Assembly: GCA_043813895.1 (NCBI GenBank)
Contig: JBDRKQ010000193.1
Coordinates: 1 to 31,125 of the forward strand
DNA from: CAZTAR01 sp043813895
GTDB lineage: Bacteria > Planctomycetota > Phycisphaerae > UBA1845 > UTPLA1
Direction: 5' to 3'
Length of the DNA stretch: 31,125 bases
Under the pieces are notes generated by a model. The model did not search any database. It saw only the letters and a program-made list of their open reading frames with translations, and was not told where the DNA came from. Positions 8,414 to 14,065 of the stretch are shown here, one piece after another. The position numbers and the translations under genes were made by a program. Within the stretch, counting starts at the first letter, position 1; each line of letters begins with the position of its first letter.

Positions 8414-8731
8414 ATGAACGTGGCCATCCGGAATTCGGAGATTGTGGGCACGCCAAAGCGGCGGGGCGGCGTGTTGCTCTACCCTCTCGACGAAGAGGCC
8501 GTCGTGTACGACGTTGCGCACGACGTGCTCCACTACCTCAATGCAACCGCCCGCTTCATCTGGGAACGATGCGACGGCAACCGAACCATCGCCGAGATTG
8601 CGGACGAGCTCAACGAGGTCTTCGATCTGGACGGAAGCGGCGAGACGTCCGCGGAAGAGATCGTGGCCGACGTGCGGAATACGTTGGCGAACCTGTCCGG
8701 TAACGGACTCATGGAACGTACCGGGCTGTAA
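8414..8731 (+). CDS. PqqD-family peptide chaperone / RiPP recognition element protein
   Basis: The 105-residue protein has the PqqD fold signature: a short beta hairpin (GGVLLYPLDEEAVVYDV), then LHYLNATARFIWERCDGNRTI, then the winged-helix part IAEIADELNEVFD and VADVRNTLANLSGNGLM. PqqD domains bind leader peptides and present them to modifying enzymes. This one matches the type found beside HPr-kinase-like genes (the HPr-rel-A system) and the B1 protein of lasso peptide clusters. No Asn-synthetase-like cyclase, transglutaminase-like protease or radical SAM enzyme is present here. It lies 3 bp after the small peptide gene and 4 bp before the kinase-like gene, so coupled translation is likely. 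Its natural partner would be the 8123-8410 product; that is inference. Confidence 0.85.
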   Translation: MNVAIRNSEIVGTPKRRGGVLLYPLDEEAVVYDVAHDVLHYLNATARFIWERCDGNRTIAEIADELNEVFDLDGSGETSAEEIVADVRNTLANLSGNGLMERTGL

Positions 8732-8735
8732 ACAG

Positions 8736-9686
8736 ATGACGCAACTGACACTGCCCTTGACGGCGAGCACCACCAACCGTTGCGATGGCGCCGCCGCGGC
8801 TCGCCCGTTGGGTGTGCGTTGCCGGCACTACCGCATCGGGCCGGTTCCGGTGAGTATCCACTCGGATGTTCCAGGCGCCATCGATGCGTATCACGCGTTG
8901 TATCGTGCATATGAGGTCGCGGCGTCGTTTCCGGAGTCTCTTCGCATCGAGGTCGCGGTGAAGCGTTCGCACCGCAGCGGCAGGCGCTACTACCACATCC
9001 GCGGCGGCGATGAAGAAGAGTTCATCGTGAGGAGCAGAGACCGAATCCTGCCGCACGTCGAGGCCGTGATCAATCTGCTCATCGCCCGATATCTGCCGGA
9101 CTACTTGCAGATCCATGCATCCGCCGTGTGCCGCGACGGCGCCGCTGTCGTATTCCCGGGCAAACCGGGCGCGGGCAAGACAACACTGGCGGCCGCGTTG
9201 CTCGCCAGGGGCTGGTCCTATTGCACCGACGAGTTCGCCTTGATCGAGCCCCGGACGCGCCTACTCTTTCCCTACCCCAAGGCGCTCAGCATCAAAGAGG
9301 GCTCACTGGCGATTCTCGCCGCCATGGGGGTCCCGATTGACGAGCAGCGAACCTACGCGAGAGACAAGAAGGGCAGCATCCGTTGCCTCGATCCGCTGAG
9401 TGTTCGGCCCGACGCCGTTGCGGGTGAGTGTCCTGTCCGCATGGTTGTCTTTCCCGAGTACGCACCGGGCGGCATTCCAACCGTCGAGCCGATTCCGCGG
9501 GCAAAAGCGGCCTTCGAGATGACGCGCTGTTGTTTCAACTTCTTGAAGTTCCGCGCCCGGGCCGTGGAGTTGTTGGCCAACGTCGTTCGGCAAGCCCAAT
9601 GCTATCGGATGCGGACCGGCGACCTCGCGAGGTCCTGCGAGCTGGTCGAAACACTCTTCCTCGAAACGCAGCGAGGAAAGGCCTGA
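8736..9686 (+). CDS. HPr-kinase-like (HprK-related) protein
   Basis: I place the start at ATG 8736, 4 bp after the pqqD-like stop; a longer in-frame reading would overlap pqqD completely. The protein is 316 residues. The C-terminal half is an HprK-type P-loop kinase domain: LQIHASAV, Walker A GKPGAGKT (residues 142-149, bases 9159-9182), then CTDEFALIE with the acidic metal-binding position. The N-terminal half is specific to the HprK-related families and does not resemble the classical HprK N-domain. Homologues in lasso peptide clusters (ThcoK, PadeK types) phosphorylate a serine of a peptide. Here the likely substrate is the 8123 peptide or a protein held by the PqqD domain. Despite the name, action on PTS HPr is not indicated by the gene context. 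Confidence 0.85.
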   Translation: MTQLTLPLTASTTNRCDGAAAARPLGVRCRHYRIGPVPVSIHSDVPGAIDAYHALYRAYEVAASFPESLRIEVAVKRSHRSGRRYYHIRGGDEEEFIVRSRDRILPHVEAVINLLIARYLPDYLQIHASAVCRDGAAVVFPGKPGAGKTTLAAALLARGWSYCTDEFALIEPRTRLLFPYPKALSIKEGSLAILAAMGVPIDEQRTYARDKKGSIRCLDPLSVRPDAVAGECPVRMVVFPEYAPGGIPTVEPIPRAKAAFEMTRCCFNFLKFRARAVELLANVVRQAQCYRMRTGDLARSCELVETLFLETQRGKA

Positions 9687-9687
9687 C

Positions 9688-10860
9688 GTGTCACAGACCA
9701 ACCATCCCCGCCGTACCGCACGCCTCGACGCCCTTCTCGCGGGCCTCCTGACGGCACGACCGCGACCCGTCGCGCAAGAGGTCGAACAAGCCGGACTCTG
9801 GGAACACGTCGCGGCGCGCGCGTGGCAAACGCGCGTCGGCGGCCTGCTCATCGACCATCTCCGCCGGCATGGTGTTGAGCCGCCAAAGTCCGCCGCGAGG
9901 CAGCTTGACGCCTATCGCGAACACGTCCGCGCGGCAAATGCCTATCGCATCGCGCGAGTCCGGCCGATTCTCAATGCGTTCGCCTCTGAGGGCGTGCCGT
10001 TCCTCGTACTCAAGGGCGCAGCCTTGAACGCCACGCTCTATGCCGATCCGGGCTTGCGGCCGATGGTGGATATCGACGTCATGATTCGTCCACGCGATGC
10101 CGAGCGTGTCGACCGTCTGATGGTTCGTTGCGGGTGCTCGCCCGGCCTCGAGCTTCTGCGGGAAGACTTCTACCCGCGATTCCACTACGAGCGAGAGTAC
10201 CTGACGCCTCACTGTCCACCGGTCAAGATCGACCTGCACGTTCGGCCGTTTCGACCGTTGCGATATGGCAGGACCGTTCCCGAAGATGCGATGTGGACAG
10301 GCGCGCAGACTGTCACCGTGGACGAGCGACGCGTGCGGATTCCAAGTGCGGAGAACATGCTGATCCACCTCGGTGTTCACGCCGCCTGTCACGGCCTGCG
10401 GGAGCTGCGATGGTTGTTCGACATCAAGGCATGGATGGAGCGCTTCGGCGACCGGATCGATTGGGATGAACTCATCGAACGTTGCAGGCGATGGAATGTC
10501 GATCTGCCGATGTGGCACGCCCTCTACGCGGTAATGCTGACGTTCGGTGAGCATGACTCAACCCTGGCACACGCGCTCGGTGGCCTGGCTCGACGGAGGG
10601 CGCTGGGCGACAAGTTGGCACTCTGGCAAGCGCCCTTCGGTGAGAAGCGGCCTGTCTGCGATGTCGCCGTCAACTTTCTCTGCACCCCCGGCATGAGGTT
10701 CCGGCTCGAGTATCTCAAGTCGGCACTGCTTCCCGGTCCCGGGCATATGGGACAGATCTACCGCAAGCGGCATTCAGGCTGGCTCCTCACCGCACATGCC
10801 GTGCGAATCATCCGCGGCCTCACGCGACCGTTTGTACCGGCAGCACACAAAGCAGCGTGA
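9688..10860 (+). CDS. Nucleotidyltransferase-family protein (NTP_transf_5)
   Basis: The 390-residue protein begins at GTG 9688, one base after the kinase-like stop. It shows the uncharacterised NTP_transf_5 pattern: FLVLKGAALNATLY, then the metal-binding MVDIDVMIRP (Asp128, Asp130), then KIDLHVRPF, then LIHLGVHAACHGLRELRWLFDIKAW. These families have a pol-beta-like active site. They sit beside HprK-like kinases in lasso peptide and HPr-rel-A clusters, where they are suspected of further decorating a phosphorylated peptide. It is the last gene of the cassette. The donor nucleotide and acceptor cannot be told from sequence. Confidence 0.85.
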   Translation: MSQTNHPRRTARLDALLAGLLTARPRPVAQEVEQAGLWEHVAARAWQTRVGGLLIDHLRRHGVEPPKSAARQLDAYREHVRAANAYRIARVRPILNAFASEGVPFLVLKGAALNATLYADPGLRPMVDIDVMIRPRDAERVDRLMVRCGCSPGLELLREDFYPRFHYEREYLTPHCPPVKIDLHVRPFRPLRYGRTVPEDAMWTGAQTVTVDERRVRIPSAENMLIHLGVHAACHGLRELRWLFDIKAWMERFGDRIDWDELIERCRRWNVDLPMWHALYAVMLTFGEHDSTLAHALGGLARRRALGDKLALWQAPFGEKRPVCDVAVNFLCTPGMRFRLEYLKSALLPGPGHMGQIYRKRHSGWLLTAHAVRIIRGLTRPFVPAAHKAA

Positions 10861-10891
10861 TCGGTCGGCAATTGACGATTGTGTAACTGTT

Positions 10892-10994
10892 GGGTGCCAT
10901 GCTATCGCGCGGCGCAGTCGCGGGTAAGCATGTTGAATGCGGAGCAAACATGCCTATCCGCCCCGCTGTCGCGAGTCGTAAAGGCATGGCACCC
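10892..10994. repeat. 103-bp nested inverted repeat (cruciform or MITE/REP-like element)
   Basis: The outer arms GGGTGCCATGC (10892-10902) and GCATGGCACCC (10984-10994) are perfect 11-bp complements. Inside, GCGGGTA-a-GCATGTT (10920-10934) pairs with AACATGC-c-TATCCGC (10947-10961): 14 pairs with one internal mismatch and a 12-nt loop. A further short pair TCGCG/CGCGA joins 10905-10909 with 10970-10974. It follows the nucleotidyltransferase stop by 31 bp. There is no T-tract and no obvious target duplication. It may end transcription of the cassette or be a non-autonomous mobile repeat. Confidence 0.7.
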
Positions 10995-11381
10995 GGCCAA
11001 TCCACGTTGAAGCCTCGTAGACGCCGTTGTGCTCACCTTCTCGAACGGAGTTCAGCCGGGGGGTAGGTCGCGTACGCAGGTCGGGCTCTGCCCAATGCTT
11101 GGCTGGCTTGGGTCGCCATGCCCTCATCGTGTCGCCCATCCGGCGATGTCACGGGCGTTTCACCGGGCCAGGCGGGGTCGAGCCGGGCGAGTTGAATGTG
11201 CCGGTGGATGCTCTACCACAGCCAGAGTTTCGTCGGACGGAATCCGACCCGCCCTCTACGGACAAATCGAGTCGGCTATGGGGTCGGAACCATCCTGGTT
11301 TGACGCTTCTCAGCGACAGGGGAACACACAGCAGGGCACGGGGTCCCGCTGCATTCGGGGTCGCAGCCCGCTTGTAGTGTC
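10995..11381. other. Non-coding interval with no recognised gene
   Basis: About 390 bp between the inverted repeat and the candidate RNA leader. Open frames here lack protein-like composition and ribosome sites. The only local structure I can point to is a hairpin, GTCGGA (11232-11237) with TCCGAC (11243-11248). A promoter for the downstream operon is expected in this stretch, but I could not identify a convincing one. Confidence 0.4.
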
Positions 11382-11490
11382 CCGCCGGAAGCAACAGGCA
11401 CCCGGCGAGCCCCGAAGCCGGTGGCGGGCTGCCCTTGCGGGCCCTTATCTGCCGATATGACGGAGGTAGCCGGGCTGGTGACGCTTGCGG
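11382..11490 (+). promoter_or_regulatory. Candidate structured RNA leader with c-di-GMP-I (GEMM)-like topology
   Basis: The segment can fold as one closed domain. P1 pairs CCGC..AAGC (11382-11385, 11389-11392) with GCTT-GCGG (11483-11490). Inside it are a hairpin CCGGC/GCCGG (11402-11406 with 11417-11421) and a second hairpin around CCG-atatga-CGG (near 11442-11463). The joining sequences recall the GEMM-I consensus: ACAGGCA after P1, GGGCCCTTA before the second hairpin, and GGTAGCCGGGCTG after it. However, the A-rich GCAAAGCC core, which holds the ligand-stacking adenine, reads GGGCTGCC, and the first loop is not a GNRA tetraloop. So it is either a diverged relative or chance in GC-rich DNA. 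It ends 32 nt before the start of a Tad-type lipoprotein gene, a plausible c-di-GMP target. Confidence 0.3.
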
Positions 11491-11522
11491 TGTGCCCACC
11501 CGAGAAACCTTGGAGTCGTCTT

Positions 11523-12050
11523 ATGTCTGGATATGCGTTTTCGGGGGCACGGGGCACGATGGTGTTCGTGCTCGCGGCAGTCGTCTTGACATCCGGTTGT
11601 GCTGAGCAGCGGCGAGAGCGGCTCAACGCCCCGCCGCAGGGTACCGCTGAAAACCATCCGCGCATGGCGCAGGTCTTCGCGTATCACAACGATCAGGGGA
11701 TGCTGGCGGATATGTCGATCGCGGACATCCATTTTGTGCCGCATTCCGCTGATCTTTCCGGCGTGGGCGAGGCCCGACTGGAACGATATGCCGAGTTGCT
11801 GGCCACCTCCGGCGGGTCCATACGCTACGACACGGGCTTGGGGGACGTGAAGCTCATCACCGCACGGCTGGCGTCCGCGGAACGATTCCTCCGGGAAGCA
11901 CTGCCGAGCACCGGCACGATCGAGGTCGCCACGGGGCTGCCCGGGGGCCGGGGCATGACGGTCCAGGAGTCCAGCGCGGGCAAGGCGGTCGCGGAACAGC
12001 CTGAGCCTCGACAGACAGCGTATTACCTCAACGTGTCTTCAGGATCGTAA
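11523..12050 (+). CDS. Lipoprotein with OmpA/CpaD-like C-terminal region, probably Tad pilus-associated
   Basis: The 175-residue product starts at ATG 11523. Its signal peptide ends in a lipobox (VVLTSGC), so it is probably acylated and exported. The main domain has ADIHFVPHSADLSGVGEARL, then a run including LITARLASAERFL. This matches the pattern of OmpA-like or CpaD-like domains, in which a beta strand (hxFxxxSxxLs) is followed by a helix and a second helix of the A-x-R-x-x-x-V/F type. It is directly followed by a TPR lipoprotein with a ribosome site that overlaps its stop. In planctomycetes such pairs commonly accompany Tad/Flp pilus genes; that association is from memory and no Tad ATPase or pilin lies in the window. 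Confidence 0.6.
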   Translation: MSGYAFSGARGTMVFVLAAVVLTSGCAEQRRERLNAPPQGTAENHPRMAQVFAYHNDQGMLADMSIADIHFVPHSADLSGVGEARLERYAELLATSGGSIRYDTGLGDVKLITARLASAERFLREALPSTGTIEVATGLPGGRGMTVQESSAGKAVAEQPEPRQTAYYLNVSSGS

Positions 12051-12062
12051 GGAGGCCATGCC

Positions 12063-12875
12063 GTGTTGCCACGCCGCGCACTCTTCTTGTTGTTCGCCGG
12101 TTTGCCGTTGGGTTGTTCCGGGTTTGATATGTGGAACCGGGACGCCCCCGACGCCGTCAGTTCTCAGGGGACGGCTCGTCATGACTCCGCCGACCTGCCA
12201 GCGCCCAGAATCAACGCAGCGACACACTTGGCCGCCGGGCAAGTACTTGAGCAGCAGAACAAACTGGACGCGGCCGTCGAGCAATACGAGAAGGCCATCT
12301 CGACCGACCCGCGGCTGGTTGCGGCGTACAATCGCCTCGGCATCACGTATGAGAAAATGAGGCGGCTCGAGGATTCGGAGCGTGTCTTCCGCCAAGGGCT
12401 CGAGGCGGTGCCGGACGCGGCGATCTTGCGTAACAATCTGGGTTACAGCCTGATGCTTCGAAACCGTCTTGAAGCGGCCGAGACGGAGTTTCGTTTGGCA
12501 CTCGAGAGCTCGCCGGAATTCAGGCGGGCCAGGATGAATCTGGCGATTACGCTGGCACGCACCCGGCGCCCCGAAGCAAGCCTCGATGAGTTTAAGCAGG
12601 CCGTGCCCGAAGACGTCGCGCACTACAACGTCGGCGTGATCTGCCTGGACCTGCGAGATTACGAGAGAGCCGAGCAGTCTTTCCGCCAGGCGTTGGCGTG
12701 CAATCCCGAGTGCGAGGGGGCGAAGGAGTTCCTGGCGCGGACGGTTCGCCTCGCCGAGCGCGCCCGCGATCCGGCGGATGAAGAGGACCCCGTGATGTTC
12801 GACCTGCCGCTTGCCGACAAGGTCGGACTGCGGGAAGGGAGCAACCTCGCTGACAACTCGTCGGCGGCCCCATGA
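12063..12875 (+). CDS. TPR lipoprotein, TadD-like
   Basis: The start is GTG 12063, with AAGGAGG at 12049-12055 overlapping the previous stop codon, so the two genes are translationally linked. The 270-residue protein has a lipoprotein signal (LFLLFAGLPLGC). At least four tetratricopeptide repeats follow: AAGQVLEQQNKLDAAVEQYEK, VAAYNRLGITYEKMRRLED, LRNNLGYSLMLRNRLEAAE and the partial ARMNLAITLARTRRPEA, with a last one at YNVGVICLDLRDYERAEQSF. The C-terminal tail is acidic and low in structure. TPR lipoproteins of this size act as assembly factors for Tad pili or other envelope machines. The specific role is inferred from its neighbour only. Confidence 0.75.
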   Translation: MLPRRALFLLFAGLPLGCSGFDMWNRDAPDAVSSQGTARHDSADLPAPRINAATHLAAGQVLEQQNKLDAAVEQYEKAISTDPRLVAAYNRLGITYEKMRRLEDSERVFRQGLEAVPDAAILRNNLGYSLMLRNRLEAAETEFRLALESSPEFRRARMNLAITLARTRRPEASLDEFKQAVPEDVAHYNVGVICLDLRDYERAEQSFRQALACNPECEGAKEFLARTVRLAERARDPADEEDPVMFDLPLADKVGLREGSNLADNSSAAP

Positions 12876-12885
12876 GCGGAGCGGG

Positions 12886-13947
12886 ATGCCCGGGGCTTCC
12901 CGAGAAACAGAACGCAGCCAACAGTCCGATCGCCTCAAGCAGCAAGTCATGACCGAGTTTTCGGCCCGTTTCACTCTCACAGAACGTCTCCGCGGGATCA
13001 TCCGAGTAACGCGGTTTCCCGGCTGGGCCGGACATGCGGTCGCGTCTGCGCTGTTTGTCGCGGTCGTGGCAATGACGACGAAACCAGAACCGTCGGCGTG
13101 GCACTGGCAAGAGCCGGTCGACACGGTGACTGCAAAACCGTTGCAGCAGGTGTCCGCCATCAATCGTGCCGGTCAGTATGCGTGGCTTTCCGCGAGCGCG
13201 CGGAAGTCGTACGAGCCGCTGGCAAACAGAGTTTCGCCACCGGCAGGATACTCGCGCGTCGAGGTGACCGCCGGGAGCCTCGCCGATTGGCTTCGACATC
13301 TTCCCGCCGCGCCGGCGGGCACGGCCGTCAAGACAGGTCGCGGCGCGGTCGTCCTCTCTGCGGACGATCCGGGCTTGGCCGCGGTGATTCGTCTCCAGCC
13401 GCACGACGACCGCTTACTGTCGGCCGCGAACATGTTGATCCGACTCCGCGCCGAGCATGCCTGGTCCGTGCGGCAGGTCGGGAATCTGTCGTTTCATTAC
13501 ACCAGCGGCCAGTGCAGCCCTTGGCGAGCCTGGGCGGCTGGCGTCCGACCAGCGATCGACGGCCGGCGCGTCCGATTTCGCGAGACCGCGGAGCCGGACG
13601 ACAGCCGGGCCGCGTTCTGCGGGTATCTAGAGATGCTCTTTCGCTACGCGTCCACCTATAGTCTGCTCGACGACACGCTCCAGGCGACTGACCACGCCGT
13701 CGAAGCGGGCGACGTGTTCGTTCGGCCGGGCCGGCCCGGTCACGCGATGATGATTCTCGACGTCGCCACGGCTCCCGGCGGCGACGTGAAGGTGCTTCTT
13801 GGCGAAGGCGGCTGGCCGGCCCAGACGTTTCATGTGCCGCGAGGGCCAGACGGCAACCCGTGGTTTACTTTGACGGGATCGGGAGGTGTGGATCTCGGGA
13901 CTCGCGGGCGATATCGTCTGGATGAGCTGCGCCAGTGGATGCGGTGA
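12886..13947 (+). CDS. DUF4846 domain protein with N-terminal membrane segment
   Basis: The protein is 353 residues from ATG 12886, 10 bp after the TPR gene; ATG 12949 is an alternative, and neither has an ideal ribosome site. After a polar, basic N-terminus there is one hydrophobic segment (HAVASALFVAVVAM), so the rest is probably extracytoplasmic. The body matches the DUF4846 pattern: LADWLRHLP, then AANMLIRLRAEHAW, then FHYTSGQ, then FCGYLEMLFRYASTYSLLDDT, then GDVFVRPGRPGHAMMILDVA, then WPAQTFHV and PWFTL. The GRPGHAMMILD segment, with a conserved His, resembles a papain-like or NlpC-like active-site region, but no catalytic assignment is established. It closes the three-gene operon that starts with the lipoprotein at 11523. 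Confidence 0.8.
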   Translation: MPGASRETERSQQSDRLKQQVMTEFSARFTLTERLRGIIRVTRFPGWAGHAVASALFVAVVAMTTKPEPSAWHWQEPVDTVTAKPLQQVSAINRAGQYAWLSASARKSYEPLANRVSPPAGYSRVEVTAGSLADWLRHLPAAPAGTAVKTGRGAVVLSADDPGLAAVIRLQPHDDRLLSAANMLIRLRAEHAWSVRQVGNLSFHYTSGQCSPWRAWAAGVRPAIDGRRVRFRETAEPDDSRAAFCGYLEMLFRYASTYSLLDDTLQATDHAVEAGDVFVRPGRPGHAMMILDVATAPGGDVKVLLGEGGWPAQTFHVPRGPDGNPWFTLTGSGGVDLGTRGRYRLDELRQWMR

Positions 13948-13993
13948 GCGTTCAGCAACCGGTTTGAACTCCTGTGTTACTGAGGCTTGGATG

Positions 13994-14046
13994 CTCGAAG
14001 AAACACGCTGTGTTTCTTCGAGGCCCACGGATTGCGATCCGTGGGC
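13994..14046. terminator. Two adjacent perfect hairpins between convergent genes
   Basis: CTCGAAGAAACAC (13994-14006) pairs perfectly with 14010-14022 across a 3-nt loop. GCCCACGGAT (14023-14032) pairs perfectly with ATCCGTGGGC (14037-14046) across TGCG. They lie between the DUF4846 gene (plus) and polA (minus) and could stop transcription from both sides. Neither hairpin has a T-tract on either strand, so they are not classical intrinsic terminators. Confidence 0.6.
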
Positions 14047-14065
14047 TTGGCGAGCGTCTCGTTAT

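Noticed and set aside
8442..8735. N-terminal extension of the HprK-like protein through the pqqD gene
   Set aside because: The extension is the out-of-frame reading of pqqD with shadow-like Ser/Arg/Thr composition; ATG 8736 follows the pqqD stop directly.
8736..9686. Functional link between the HprK-like protein and the PTS enzyme I at the window start
   Set aside because: The N-terminal half is not that of classical HprK, and the gene is embedded in a PqqD operon 7 kb away; no HPr gene is visible.
8123..10860. Lasso peptide gene cluster
   Set aside because: The asparagine-synthetase-like cyclase and the transglutaminase-like protease, both essential, are absent, and the peptide tail lacks an acidic residue for ring closure.
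11420..11510. Resemblance to 6S RNA (GCGGGCC...GCCGATAT, then GGTGA...CCGAGAAACC)
   Set aside because: The long terminal stem of 6S RNA has no complementary partner downstream, the apical stem is missing, and the 3' half would run into the lipoprotein gene. The closed P1 fold explains the segment better.
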